NCBI RefSeq assembly: GCF_003026495.1
Contig: NZ_PYMA01000009.1
Location: forward strand, 140,163 to 204,162
Length of the DNA: 64,000 nucleotides
Reading direction: 5' to 3'
Source: Photobacterium sanctipauli
GTDB lineage: Bacteria > Pseudomonadota > Gammaproteobacteria > Enterobacterales > Vibrionaceae
Shown one piece after another: positions 27,224 to 36,500 of the stretch. Numbering within the stretch: the first letter of the stretch is position 1; every line of letters starts with the position of its first letter. Under the pieces are notes generated by a model. It was given only the letters and a program-made list of their open reading frames with translations. It made no database searches and was not told the DNA's origin. The position numbers and the translations under genes are program-made.

Positions 27224-28459
27224 CTATTGGTTTTCCATGTTGACAATAAACTGGGTCAGCACCTCGGCACCGGCTTCCAAATGCGCATTGTCGGTGTGCT
27301 CTTGCGGGTTATGGCTAAAGCCCTTTTCACTGGGTAAGAACACCATGCCGACCGGACATACTGCGGCAAAAATGCCTGCATCATGGCCCGCCCCGCTGTG
27401 AATAGGCACCGCTTGATGGCCAGCTAGCTCTGCAGCCGCCCCAAGTTGGCGTTGCAAGGCATCATCCATTGCCACTGCCGGCCCCTCGCCCATTAGCTCG
27501 GTTTCAAACCTTAAGCCTTCTGTTTCAGCCAGCTGCTCACAATAACCAATGATCTGGCGGTGCAAAGCATCGAGCTCGGGATCACTCACGTCACGGACAT
27601 CGATTTCAAGATGGGCAATCGCCGGAATGATATTGGCGCGGTTTGGCAAGCAAGTAATACGACCGGCCGTAATCGTGGCGCTATCGGTGGAATGGGCATC
27701 AAGCAAGGCTGGAATATGGTGAATAAAGCCCGCTGCCGCCACCATGGCGTCGCGGCGTTGATCCATTGGTGTGGCACCGGCATGGTTAGCCTGCCCGAAA
27801 AACGACAACCTGACACGTCTCAATGCACTGATGGCACTGACAATGCCCAGTGAAATCCCCATCTGATCCAGCTTGGCTGCCTGCTCGATATGAAGTTCGA
27901 CAAACGCTGCCGTATTTTGGGCATCATATTGTTGGGTCGCGATCGCTTCCGGAAACAAGCCATTTTGCTGGCACGCAGTAAAGTAGTCGACACCTTCGGT
28001 ATTTTTCACCTGCTTGAGATCGTCTAGGCTGAACAGCCCCGTGACCGCCTTGCTGCCTATGAACGGACTTTTGAAGTCACACCCTTCTTCCGCTTCAAGC
28101 GCAATGATCTCAATGGGAAACTCAGTGTGAACGTGGCGACGGTTTAAGTCATCCACCATTTTTAGGCTACAGGCGATACCTGCCAAACCATCGTATTTTC
28201 CGGCATTGCGCACGGAATCATAGTGGGAACCAAACACCAAAGCCTTGGCTTGGCTATCTTGCCCTTGGCGGCGCCCCCGCACATTGCCGACATGATCAAC
28301 ATAGGCCTCAAGGCCAAGGTTTGTCATTGTATTAATTAGATATTCCCGGGCTTGCAGGGATTCTGGCGTACAAGGGAAACGTGTGACCCCATCTGTGGTG
28401 GTCGAGAAACTCGCCATATCCTCAAGAAAGGCGGCGATAGAAAACGAATAATCATCCAT
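27224..28459 (-). CDS. M20-family amidohydrolase (allantoate amidohydrolase / N-carbamoyl amino acid hydrolase class)
   Basis: A 411-residue dinuclear-zinc amidase of the M20 AllC/HyuC group. Motifs are VFGSHYDSVRNAGKYDGLAG and EAEEGCDFKSPFIGSKAVTG, with the lid domain around FFGQANHAGATPMDQRRD. The closing motif GAGHDAGIFAAVCPVGMVF is also present. Members hydrolyse allantoate, ureidoglycolate-like or N-carbamoyl amino acid substrates. Its operon with a purine permease and adenine deaminase points to purine-nitrogen use, so allantoate or a related ureide is the most likely substrate. No allantoinase is in the window. Confidence 0.9.
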   Translation of the reverse strand: MDDYSFSIAAFLEDMASFSTTTDGVTRFPCTPESLQAREYLINTMTNLGLEAYVDHVGNVRGRRQGQDSQAKALVFGSHYDSVRNAGKYDGLAGIACSLKMVDDLNRRHVHTEFPIEIIALEAEEGCDFKSPFIGSKAVTGLFSLDDLKQVKNTEGVDYFTACQQNGLFPEAIATQQYDAQNTAAFVELHIEQAAKLDQMGISLGIVSAISALRRVRLSFFGQANHAGATPMDQRRDAMVAAAGFIHHIPALLDAHSTDSATITAGRITCLPNRANIIPAIAHLEIDVRDVSDPELDALHRQIIGYCEQLAETEGLRFETELMGEGPAVAMDDALQRQLGAAAELAGHQAVPIHSGAGHDAGIFAAVCPVGMVFLPSEKGFSHNPQEHTDNAHLEAGAEVLTQFIVNMENQ

Positions 28460-28752
28460 GATCAGCGTAATTGGTAATTAATATATTAAAGAGGTTATCC
28501 AGTATGCCTCAATTACATGTAACTTGTTAAGTTGTTAATTGCATCAAAATGCAACCCAAGCGACTAAAAAACCAACTTATAATCTTAAAAACAACAAGTT
28601 AAAGAAAATAAGCAAAACGTCGATTTTTAACTACCTCCGTGCCCAATCACGGCTGGGGGAAACAATTGTCGGCCATGCCAAGGCAGATCAACGTATCGCA
28701 CGAAGAAAGTGCTAAGCTATCGGCCGTTAATTTAATATCGCAGGGTTGGGGA
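28460..28752. promoter_or_regulatory. Divergent regulatory region between purine operon and oxidoreductase
   Basis: AT-rich region with two inverted repeats. One is the perfect 6-4-6 dyad TTGCAT-CAAA-ATGCAA (28539-28554). The other pairs AACTTGTT (28521-28528) with AACAAGTT (28593-28600). A TATAAT -10 box lies at 28578-28583 on the plus strand without a good -35, which suggests activation by a bound regulator. No known operator consensus is matched with confidence. Confidence 0.55.
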
Positions 28753-30030
28753 ATGGTAAACAAAAGCAATGTATTGGTCTTTGGCGGCTTGGGGGATCCG
28801 CAAAGTGCCGTTGTCGGGCTATATCGAGACTTGCTCTCTAAGCTGCAAGACAACTACCAGCTAATCGCGGTTGACCCAAGCCTGGCACAACTGGATATCA
28901 GCCACCACGCCAAGCAACTGGGCATTGAATATGATGGCTACTTTGCCAACCTCACCGACTTTGGTTGCTCCCCCTTGGCAAGTACCCCGATCCAAGCGGT
29001 ATTGATCCTGACGCCGGTCACCACCCACCTCGCTATTGTTCGGCAGGTCGCCAAGCTTGCATTAGCCGACGATGCCTTGATGGTTATCGAAAAGCCGTCC
29101 TTTGCCCTTGATGAAGTCTCGCAAGGCTTCGACCAAGACATTGAACAACTTAAGCGCCAAGGCTTACGTTTCTACTTTATTGATACCGCACTAGTGTCAC
29201 CGGCGCTAGAGTATGTCTTCGACCACCAGCTGATCTCAGCAGCAGTGCCACCGCATAAAATCATCGCCCATGCCACTGATAATCCGTTGGCGAAATATGC
29301 CTATTTTCCATCATTTAGTTTTGAGCAAAAACTCACCGCCATTAATCAACGGGGCTTGGTCAACCTAAGCAAGAATGGCGGTGCCGGTATCGGCCTCGAT
29401 ATGGGTATTCATGCTGTGGCCGGGTTGATGCGGCTGCTTGATGAGACGGATTTTGGCTACCGGAACATCCAAATCGACCAGCTTCGCCTTGAAGCCCTCG
29501 ACCACCCCGATCTAGAGCGCTACCCGGGGGCCGAAACCCACCTTTTCGTCCACGGCAAACTTGAGTGCCAGCACCAAGCCATTCCCTTTAATTTGATTGG
29601 CGGCAAGGGTGGCGACATTTGGGATCGCCGGTTAGAGCTTCATTACAGTGATAAAATCATTTCCATCGGCTTTGGTACCCTTAAGCACTACCCCTACGTC
29701 CATATCCAGCAAGGAAACGAAGCCACTTGGCGTACCTTCCCGCTCACCACTGCCGGGTACCCTCAGCACTTTGCCGATATCCTCTGCCTTTTGGAACTTG
29801 GGGGGGAAGACACACTGACCATCAGTTGCCAGCAAAGCGAACGGCTGATGAAAAATGCAATGAAGCTATTTGAAGCCACCTATTATCATGCAGGCAAAGC
29901 CCATGACGTGCGCGAGCAAGCCATCTATAAAGTCAATGAGCACCTACCACGATTTTTAACCAAGGATGAGATCCACCATAGAAGCCGGCTTGATAGCTTC
30001 ATGAAAAAGCATTGCGAGATAGGACAGTAA
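28753..30030 (+). CDS. Gfo/Idh/MocA-like NAD(P)-binding oxidoreductase of unknown substrate
   Basis: A 425-residue protein with an N-terminal Rossmann start NVLVFGGLGDPQSAVVGLY and a substrate-domain-like remainder with conserved GGAGIGLDMGIHAVAG and GGKGGDIWDRRLELHY segments. It recalls Gfo/Idh/MocA or glucose-6-phosphate-dehydrogenase-type enzymes, but no close family is recognised. An earlier GTG at 28639 would add 38 residues without conserved features, so I prefer the ATG preceded by GGGG. It is followed after 6 nt by an MFS exporter, and a linked small-molecule role is inferred. Confidence 0.75.
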   Translation: MVNKSNVLVFGGLGDPQSAVVGLYRDLLSKLQDNYQLIAVDPSLAQLDISHHAKQLGIEYDGYFANLTDFGCSPLASTPIQAVLILTPVTTHLAIVRQVAKLALADDALMVIEKPSFALDEVSQGFDQDIEQLKRQGLRFYFIDTALVSPALEYVFDHQLISAAVPPHKIIAHATDNPLAKYAYFPSFSFEQKLTAINQRGLVNLSKNGGAGIGLDMGIHAVAGLMRLLDETDFGYRNIQIDQLRLEALDHPDLERYPGAETHLFVHGKLECQHQAIPFNLIGGKGGDIWDRRLELHYSDKIISIGFGTLKHYPYVHIQQGNEATWRTFPLTTAGYPQHFADILCLLELGGEDTLTISCQQSERLMKNAMKLFEATYYHAGKAHDVREQAIYKVNEHLPRFLTKDEIHHRSRLDSFMKKHCEIGQ

Positions 30031-30036
30031 CCCAAC

Positions 30037-31224
30037 ATGACCGATAAAAGCTTCTGGCGTACCCTTGCCCTTGCCTGCTTGATCATCAGCGTCGGCCAAC
30101 TCAGCACGGGATTGGTTTTTCCCTCCCTGCCATGGATAGCCAAAGACTTTGATATCTCACTCGACCAAGCGCAGTTACTGGTCAGTATTTACCTACTCGG
30201 CTTTGGGCCATCCCAATTTCTGTATGGCCCAATTTCAGATGCGCTAGGCAGAAAGAAGGTGTTACTGGCCGGACTGTTGATCGCCCTTTGCGGCCTATTC
30301 ATGATCATTGCGCTCAACCACTCCTTTACCGGCATGGTCATGGGGCGTTTCCTACAAGGACTAGGGACAGGGTGCTGCGCAGTTTTGGCCAGGGCTTCAA
30401 CCCGCGATAGGTTCAATGGCGCAGAGCTGCCGCTGGCGATGTCATATATCGCCATGGCGGCTTCAATCACCCCGCTGCTAGCACCGGTGCTTGGTGGCTT
30501 TATCAACTTTCACTTTGGTTGGACCATGGTGTTTGTTTCATTGTTTGGCTATGTCTCCTTCGCTTGGTTGGTCTTTGCCTTCCGCTTTCAAGAAACCATG
30601 AAATGCACCTCCAAGGTGCCTTCACCGAAGCAAATGGCGCGGCAATACTGGCAACTAATAAGCTCGCGCTACTTTATGAGCTTTGCCAGTATTAGCTGGC
30701 TTAATTTCAGCCTGATGATCACCACCGTCTCAGTCATGCCATTTATCATGCAAAACCAAATCGGCATGACCTCTGACGAATACGCCATGTGGGCGCTGAT
30801 CCCGGCAATGGGCATGCTAATGGGGACCACCCTGTGTAATCGCATCAGACCCAAAATCGGGTCTCGCAAGATGCTGCTCTATACTCCCGTACTGCATGCC
30901 TTTGCCGCACTGTGGCTGTTCTTTTGCCCGCTTGAGCCGCTCTACCTGATGCTGGGGCAGCTATTGATGATCCTCGGCAACGGCATTGCCCTACCTTGTG
31001 CCCAGGCCATGGTAATGCAGCCATACAAGAAGCAGGCCGGAGCGGCGGCGGCAATGTCGGGGGGCGGACAGATGATCGCCTCGTCTATCGTTAGCATGTC
31101 TTTGGTACAACTCGGCCTTAGCCAACCTTGGCACTTATCCATCGTGATTGCGGTATTTGCCCTTATCACCCTGAGTAACATCATTCGCGGTTTCAAGGTT
31201 AGCCCAGATGTACAACCAACCTAG
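30037..31224 (+). CDS. MFS drug/solute exporter (DHA1 Bcr/CflA-EmrD type)
   Basis: A 395-residue, 12-TM major facilitator superfamily antiporter. The motif-A loop FLYGPISDALGRKKVLLAG and motif C-like LAPVLGGFINFHFGWTMVF place it with DHA1 drug:proton antiporters (EmrD, Bcr). It starts 6 nt after the oxidoreductase stop, so it is probably co-transcribed with it. It may export that enzyme's product or an inhibitor. The substrate is not visible in the sequence. Confidence 0.9.
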   Translation: MTDKSFWRTLALACLIISVGQLSTGLVFPSLPWIAKDFDISLDQAQLLVSIYLLGFGPSQFLYGPISDALGRKKVLLAGLLIALCGLFMIIALNHSFTGMVMGRFLQGLGTGCCAVLARASTRDRFNGAELPLAMSYIAMAASITPLLAPVLGGFINFHFGWTMVFVSLFGYVSFAWLVFAFRFQETMKCTSKVPSPKQMARQYWQLISSRYFMSFASISWLNFSLMITTVSVMPFIMQNQIGMTSDEYAMWALIPAMGMLMGTTLCNRIRPKIGSRKMLLYTPVLHAFAALWLFFCPLEPLYLMLGQLLMILGNGIALPCAQAMVMQPYKKQAGAAAAMSGGGQMIASSIVSMSLVQLGLSQPWHLSIVIAVFALITLSNIIRGFKVSPDVQPT

Positions 31225-31705
31225 CCATCTCGCTGGGTAGGAGACACATATGGCGTGGTACTGGCTGGCAAGTGTAATAAAGCAGGGGCCGATAAATTTG
31301 TTGTGAATTGAGCAGCCGCTAGCAAACATCTGTCACTAACTGACCTATTAAGAATGGCCGCCGGTGGGAATAATGGCACCCATATGATCTACGCCGATCG
31401 TATGGAATCTTTGCCCCTTTTCCCATTTGGGGCTTTTTTTTACCCGCTATTACCGCCACTATCAATTCCACAAAATTTCACAATAGCCCCTCATCCGGTG
31501 CATCCGTAATACCAACCTACATAAATACACGGAAAGTGCTGAACTTCTTAAGTGCTAGCCTTCGATTTGTAGCAAAGAAAACAATGGAGTATCTAATTCA
31601 AAAGTGGGCATCAACAGAAGGTATTACTAGTAGTGATAATGCGTGATTAAAGGAATAACAGCAGGGAGAGTAGTCGGCATCAGTGGGTTTACCAAACGCC
31701 AGATG
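31225..31705. other. Intergenic region after the MFS gene
   Basis: About 480 nt with no convincing gene. It holds a plus-strand hairpin pair ending in a terminator (31380-31441, see the separate entry) and the 3' flank of the 4.5S RNA. The rest shows no recognisable element. Confidence 0.5.
31350..31441 (+). ncRNA. Candidate small RNA or processed 3' end with strong terminator
   Basis: A 10-bp hairpin CCATATGATC/GATCGTATGG (31380-31405) is followed 7 nt later by a terminator, GCCCC/GGGGC plus T8 (31413-31441). The 160-nt distance from the MFS stop and the two stable hairpins with a U8 tail look like an Hfq-type sRNA or a 3'-UTR-derived sRNA. No clear promoter is seen and no known sRNA is matched. 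The 5' limit given is approximate. Confidence 0.4.
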
Positions 31706-31819
31706 GGTGGAAGCCCCCACCAGCCACATCCCGGCACACACGACACCTGCTGCGGTTGCTCCCTTCCGGGCCTGGCCGAGTTCACAGGTTAGTGTTGCGG
31801 GAGGACCAATGGGGGCCTC
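31706..31819 (-). ncRNA. ffs: 4.5S (signal recognition particle) RNA
   Basis: On the minus strand the sequence folds as the bacterial SRP RNA hairpin. The conserved apical segment around CCAGGCCCGGAAGGGAGCA contains the GGAA tetraloop. The internal loop with GTGTGCCGGGATGTGGCT corresponds to E. coli 4.5S. The ends pair as GGCCCCC/GGGGGCT. Length is about 114 nt, as in E. coli. It lies next to the ybaZ-like/ybaY/tesB genes, the same neighbourhood as E. coli ffs. Confidence 0.95.
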
Positions 31820-31998
31820 CATAGATTCTTTGTCTCATTTCGAGAACGGGAAGGATTATCCGTTAAGCCTCGGCATAATGCAAGGACTGATAAGCGCAAA
31901 CCAGACCGAATGCTGCTTTATTGCGCAGCATCCGCTATTTGGTTGCATCTTCACCCAATCAGGCTTCGAGCAGCAAGATAACCAACTGACGCTGAAGG

Positions 31999-32733
31999 CT
32001 AAACTTCTTCTTCCGGATCTTCCAACAAGTACTCGCCTAGCAGCGCGCCGCCTAGCACCAGTAGCCATGCCACCAATACCGGGCTAGGTACTTCAAACCA
32101 AGGCACCAACACCAAAGTGGCAAAACCGATAGCCGGCAGAATCCAGCTCATTCTTGGTACCCACTCAGCTATCTTGCTATTGCGCATACCTTGCAGCGCG
32201 GCAATAACCCCGGTGGTACACAGGGCGACCAGCGCGGCATGCTCCATACCGCCAACCCACAGCGGCACCACCAAAAATAGCGGCCACCAGGTATTGCCAT
32301 CAACAACGCGCCAGCTTCTGGCGGCAATCCATATGATGCCAACGGCAATGATTTGAATAACGGTATACGTTGGCGAGCCTTCAAGCTTACCCTCGCCTTG
32401 CAACGCCATGAGCCCGACGTCCATAGCAAGCACAATCGAGATCAACAGCGCAGCCAGCTGCCACGACCCTTTCGACGAGCAACAAACGGCAAAAACAGGT
32501 AACATCATGAAAAGACTGACAGACAGCGCGAGCGGTTGTTCGGGCAGCACGAACCCGAAAGAGCCGAGCCCGATAAGCAGTAACCAAGCACTGACGCCCC
32601 CTTGCGGCAGCAGCCACAAAGCGGGAATAGCGAGGGCAAGGGCTGGCAGCTCTCCTTGGCTTTGGCCCAGTGCACTAACGCCGACAATGGTCAACACTAC
32701 GCTGACCACAACAAGTAACGCGGCATACAACAT
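31999..32733 (-). CDS. Polytopic membrane protein of unknown function
   Basis: A 244-residue protein with about 7-8 hydrophobic segments covering most of its length and an acidic C-terminus (LEDPEEEV). A good ribosome-binding site (GGAGGT, 7 nt before ATG) supports the start at MLYAALLVVVSV. I do not recognise the family, and its role is unknown. It lies between the SRP RNA and the divergent YbaZ-like gene, and seems accessory to the E. coli-like order. Confidence 0.8.
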   Translation of the reverse strand: MLYAALLVVVSVVLTIVGVSALGQSQGELPALALAIPALWLLPQGGVSAWLLLIGLGSFGFVLPEQPLALSVSLFMMLPVFAVCCSSKGSWQLAALLISIVLAMDVGLMALQGEGKLEGSPTYTVIQIIAVGIIWIAARSWRVVDGNTWWPLFLVVPLWVGGMEHAALVALCTTGVIAALQGMRNSKIAEWVPRMSWILPAIGFATLVLVPWFEVPSPVLVAWLLVLGGALLGEYLLEDPEEEV

Positions 32734-32830
32734 GGCAGCACCTCCTTGCGTTATGCTGATAGCGGCAAGGAAAATAACAATACCAGTGGGTATTTTGCCC
32801 TATCAGATTTTGTTTGGCATAGGTATAAAT

Positions 32831-33136
32831 ATGGACGATTTCGCAAGTCAAATCTACACCCAAGTTCACCAAATTCCGATTGGGAAAGTGGCAACTTACG
32901 GAGATATCGCAAAATTTTCAGGCTTTCCCGGTTATGCACGCCAAGTGGGCAGGCTAATGGCGACGCTACCGGAAGGCTCGAGTATCCCCTGGCATCGGGT
33001 GATCAATTCAAAAGGTGCGATTTCGCTAACAGGGCATGATTTAGAGCGGCAACGAAAAAAACTGGTCGCTGAAGGTGTCGAGGTATCGGAAACAGGGCGG
33101 ATCCGATTGGCTAAATACCGCTGGGATGGCTTTTAG
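32831..33136 (+). CDS. ybaZ: Alkyltransferase-like protein (YbaZ/Atl family)
   Basis: A 101-residue MGMT-like DNA-binding domain with the core IPIGKVATYGDIAKFSGFPG and PWHRVINSKGAISL. The active-site Cys of true alkyltransferases (PCHR) is replaced by Trp (PWHR). This is the mark of alkyltransferase-like proteins, which bind O6-alkylguanine and recruit nucleotide excision repair instead of reversing damage. The ATG at 32831 follows AGG at a suitable distance. It stands beside ybaY and tesB as in E. coli. Confidence 0.92.
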   Translation: MDDFASQIYTQVHQIPIGKVATYGDIAKFSGFPGYARQVGRLMATLPEGSSIPWHRVINSKGAISLTGHDLERQRKKLVAEGVEVSETGRIRLAKYRWDGF

Positions 33137-33155
33137 GCCACCCCAACGAAACAAC

Positions 33156-33575
33156 TTAGTTTACTTTCACCAAAACGAGGTTCTTTTGCATGGTTGCATT
33201 GGCGTCGGTGATCACATGGTTGGCAGTATCTGTAATGAATACCAATTTGCCATCCACTTCAATACGGGCGCTCACCGCGTAGGTCATGTTCGGCTCAATG
33301 TCATCGCGCAAGAAGTTAAGCTGAAAGTTAAATGGCACCTGATTGCCATCAGCCAAAAATGCTTGGCTACTGATCAACTCTGCTGGGGCATCCATTTTCG
33401 ACACATCAGACAAGGTAACGGTAATACGGGCATTATCCGGCAGCGCAATACGCTCGCGGTAAGTGACGGTGCCTGTTACCTGCTCCAAGCTGGTGTCCTC
33501 TGATACTAGGTTGGTACATGCTGATACCACAAGCGCAATAAACAGCGCCGAAATCAGTAGTAAAACCCGTTTCAT
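33156..33575 (-). CDS. ybaY: YbaY-family lipoprotein
   Basis: A 139-residue lipoprotein (lipobox VVSAC, Cys near residue 19) with a single YbaY-type domain (VTGTVTYRERIALPDNARIT; ALSDVSKMDAPAELI-like strand order). The function of the family is unknown. It is convergent with the ybaZ-like gene and divergent from tesB, reproducing the E. coli ybaZ-ybaY-tesB order. The single-strand beta-rich domain resembles a small cell-envelope binding module. Confidence 0.88.
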   Translation of the reverse strand: MKRVLLLISALFIALVVSACTNLVSEDTSLEQVTGTVTYRERIALPDNARITVTLSDVSKMDAPAELISSQAFLADGNQVPFNFQLNFLRDDIEPNMTYAVSARIEVDGKLVFITDTANHVITDANATMQKNLVLVKVN

Positions 33576-33714
33576 TTATTATCTCCGTGTATACAGCATG
33601 AGTTGTACTTGAACTAAATGGCAAACTGAATGATTATCAGAACATTAACGAACAAATAATCACCACCAGCACGACATTTATTTCCGTAATGATAACATTA
33701 TTTATGGAGCTCCA

Positions 33715-34587
33715 ATGAGCAAAGAACTGAATGAACTTCTCACTCTGCTACATTTAGAACAACTTGAGCAGGGCTTATTTCGTGGACAGAGTGAACATTT
33801 AGGCTTACCCCAAGTTTATGGCGGCCAAGTGCTCGGCCAATCTTTATCCGCAGCCAAAGAAACCGTCGACGAAGAGCGACAGGTACACTCTTTCCACAGC
33901 TATTTCCTGCGTCCTGGCGATCCGCACAAGCCAATCATCTATGATGTCGAGAACCTTAGGGATGGAAAAAGCTTCAGTACCCGCCGGGTGAAGGCAATCC
34001 AATACGGCCGCCCAATTTTTTACCTAACGGCGTCCTACCAAGCGGAAGAAGACGGCTTCAGCCACCAGTCAATGATGCCCCAGGCTCCGAGCCCGGATAC
34101 GCTCAAATCAGAGCAAGAGTTGATCCAAACCATTGCCCACGGGCTACCAAAGATTGCCGTCGAAACCTTCGGTCGCGAGCGCCCGATTGAAGTGCGCCCG
34201 GTGAACATTGTGAACCCGTTAAAGCCACAAGCCATGGAAGCCAAGCAGTATCTCTGGATCAAGGCCAACGGCGAGATGCCCGACGACCCGCGCATCCACC
34301 AATACGTGCTCGCCTATGCCTCTGATTGGGGATTCTTGGTCACCGCGCTTCAACCGCATGGGGTGAGCTTGCTGTCACCCAACATGAAAGTGGCCACTAT
34401 CGACCATTCAATGTGGTACCACCGACCGTTTAGGATGGACGAGTGGCTGCTCTATGCTATCGATAGCCCGTCAGCCAGCGGCGCGCGAGGATTTGTCCGG
34501 GGTGAAATCTACAACCAAAAAGGCGAGCTTGTTGCCTCTGCGGTACAAGAAGGCTTAATGCGCCATACTTCGCCTAAGCAAAAATAG
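33715..34587 (+). CDS. tesB: Acyl-CoA thioesterase II
   Basis: A 290-residue double-hotdog thioesterase hydrolysing medium- to long-chain acyl-CoA. The start [20 protein letters not shown] and the motifs [24 protein letters not shown] and [20 protein letters not shown] are typical of TesB (E. coli 286 residues). GGAG lies 5 nt before the ATG. Thioesterase activity joins the fatty-acid theme of the fadL/fadIJ region 14 kb away, but there is no direct link. Confidence 0.96.
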   Translation: MSKELNELLTLLHLEQLEQGLFRGQSEHLGLPQVYGGQVLGQSLSAAKETVDEERQVHSFHSYFLRPGDPHKPIIYDVENLRDGKSFSTRRVKAIQYGRPIFYLTASYQAEEDGFSHQSMMPQAPSPDTLKSEQELIQTIAHGLPKIAVETFGRERPIEVRPVNIVNPLKPQAMEAKQYLWIKANGEMPDDPRIHQYVLAYASDWGFLVTALQPHGVSLLSPNMKVATIDHSMWYHRPFRMDEWLLYAIDSPSASGARGFVRGEIYNQKGELVASAVQEGLMRHTSPKQK

Positions 34588-34604
34588 CCGCCGCAAACGC
34601 CACT

Positions 34605-34640
34605 CATATAAAAAACAAGGCAGCCTCGCTGCCTTGTTCA
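34605..34640 (+). terminator. Terminator between convergent tesB and mdlB
   Basis: Stem AAGGCAGC/GCTGCCTT with short T/A flanks, centrally placed between the two convergent stops. It probably serves both genes. Confidence 0.7.
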
Positions 34641-34643
34641 CGT

Positions 34644-36500
34644 CTAGCCTGAAACCTCTGACTCCAGCTGGTGAAGGTGCTCGCCAGCCTGTTGCAACTG
34701 GTACATTTGCCAATAATGCCCTTGTTGCAAAAGCAGCTGCCCATGCTTGCCCCGCTCCAAAATCTCACCATGGCTCAACACAATAATTTCGTCAGCATCG
34801 ACTATCGTCGACAAACGGTGGGCTATCACCACAATACTCATGTCCCGGCGCAAGGTGGCCAACGCACGCTGAATATGCTGTTCGGTACCCGAATCAATAT
34901 TGGCTGTCGCTTCATCCAAGATCAGTATTTTCGGCTTGGCGACAAATACCCTCGCCAAAGCCAGCAGTTGCTTCTGGCCGGCAGAGAGGCTGACACCCCC
35001 GCTACCCAGCTCGGTATCAAGCCCCTGTTCATACTGACGTATTTGACCAGCCAGGCCGACCTTTTCCAGTGCCAGCCAAATATCATCGTCCGTAATTATC
35101 TGACCAACGCCGCTATCAGCAAGCCGCCCCAAGGTAATATTGTCCCGTACACTCGCCGCGAGGATATGCGGGTCTTGCTGCACCATGGCGATCCCCTCGC
35201 GTAAAACAGGGTGTGCCAATGACGGTAACCGCCGACCATCCAAATAGATCTCTCCCTCGCCCACCGGATAGAAGCCCATCAACAACGATGCCAGTGTACT
35301 CTTGCCGCTCCCCGTATGACCCACCAAGGCCAGAAAGCCACAATGGGGAACAGAGACATCAATACCGTCGAGCACATTTTGCTTACCATCGTAGCTAAAG
35401 CGAATACCGCGGCACTCCAGCTTGCCAGATTGCATCAAGCGCTGATCGTCACCATAGGCTTGCTGCTCTGCATCGATAAAGCCAAAAATCCGCTCACTGG
35501 CAACCAATGCCTGCTGCAACAGCGACAGCTGCTGGGTCAACTCAATTAAGGGCTCGGTCACACGGCCAAGGTAGCTGACAAAGGCATACAGTACCCCCAC
35601 CCCAATCAGCTCAACACCACTGACACCAAACAAGGCGACCAAAGAGAGCAAGGCCACCCCGGACAGGAAATCAATCAGCGGGCGCAGTAAAATGCCATTT
35701 AGCTTGGTCACATTAATTTGTGCGCCAAGGTGGTCATTGGTCAGGGACGAAAACTGCTGATAGAACGCCTTCTCCTGTCGCATCAACTGGATCAGGCTCA
35801 TGCCTTGGATCGACTCACTCATCGACGCATTAATATCGGCCAGTAAATCCCGGATCCGCCGATAGGCTTCCGCACTCCGGCGTTGGTACAACACCATGAC
35901 GGCAATCACAATCGGCAGCAAGACCAACACCACCATGGTCAAGCGCCAACTGATAATACTCATCACCACCAGCATCACGACGATCAAAGTGACATTCTTT
36001 AATACCGTGCCAATCACGTAGACATAGAAATCCTTGATTGACTCGGTATCGTTGGTCACCCGCGAAATCAGCTTGCCGGTCGGCATATAGTCGAACGCTG
36101 ACAATGGCTGGTTCATGATCCGGCCAAAGAGTTGCTTGCGAACCGTTTGTACCACCCCCACCGCAATTTCATTGAACCGCAGCGACTGTAAATAACGAAA
36201 CCAGGCCGCCGCTATCATCAAGCCGATATACGCCACAGCCAACAGGGCAACATCTTCCGCTGGGTAACGATTGGCAGCGATATTGTTATCGATAAATCGC
36301 TGGATCAACCAAGGACCGGAAACATCCGCCACCGATGCCACCAGCAATAACCCAATTGCCAGCGACAACTTTTTCTTATCCGCCAAGGCATAGCTGAGCA
36401 GGCGCTTCAAGGTCGAGACGTTTAGGGCCGAGTTGTTCGGGGTTGATACTTTTTGTTCCGCCGCTTTCGAGTCCGAAATATTTGTTGTCTGCTCTTCCAT
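34644..36500 (-). CDS. mdlB: ABC half-transporter MdlB
   Basis: A 618-residue ABC exporter half-unit with six TM helices (about residues 40-330) and a nucleotide-binding domain. Walker A is VGHTGSGKST, the signature is SLSAGQKQLLALARVF and Walker B is ILILDEATANID, with the switch His in IAHRLST. The start ATG overlaps the mdlA stop by one base, so it pairs with MdlA in a heterodimer. Related heterodimers export drugs, lipids or cysteine. A long Ser/Thr-rich N-terminus precedes the first TM. Confidence 0.95.
   Translation of the reverse strand: MEEQTTNISDSKAAEQKVSTPNNSALNVSTLKRLLSYALADKKKLSLAIGLLLVASVADVSGPWLIQRFIDNNIAANRYPAEDVALLAVAYIGLMIAAAWFRYLQSLRFNEIAVGVVQTVRKQLFGRIMNQPLSAFDYMPTGKLISRVTNDTESIKDFYVYVIGTVLKNVTLIVVMLVVMSIISWRLTMVVLVLLPIVIAVMVLYQRRSAEAYRRIRDLLADINASMSESIQGMSLIQLMRQEKAFYQQFSSLTNDHLGAQINVTKLNGILLRPLIDFLSGVALLSLVALFGVSGVELIGVGVLYAFVSYLGRVTEPLIELTQQLSLLQQALVASERIFGFIDAEQQAYGDDQRLMQSGKLECRGIRFSYDGKQNVLDGIDVSVPHCGFLALVGHTGSGKSTLASLLMGFYPVGEGEIYLDGRRLPSLAHPVLREGIAMVQQDPHILAASVRDNITLGRLADSGVGQIITDDDIWLALEKVGLAGQIRQYEQGLDTELGSGGVSLSAGQKQLLALARVFVAKPKILILDEATANIDSGTEQHIQRALATLRRDMSIVVIAHRLSTIVDADEIIVLSHGEILERGKHGQLLLQQGHYWQMYQLQQAGEHLHQLESEVSG

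Noticed and set aside
28639..28752. GTG start 38 codons upstream of the Gfo/Idh-like gene
   Set aside because: The added residues are not conserved, and the Rossmann fold begins properly at the later ATG, which has a GGGG sequence before it.
31225..31260. Imperfect hairpin just after the MFS stop as a terminator
   Set aside because: It lacks a run of T residues. The clear terminator is 190 nt further on.
31683..32087. Plus-strand open frame overlapping the 4.5S RNA
   Set aside because: It reads across the SRP RNA hairpin and its product shows no protein features. The RNA match on the minus strand is much stronger.
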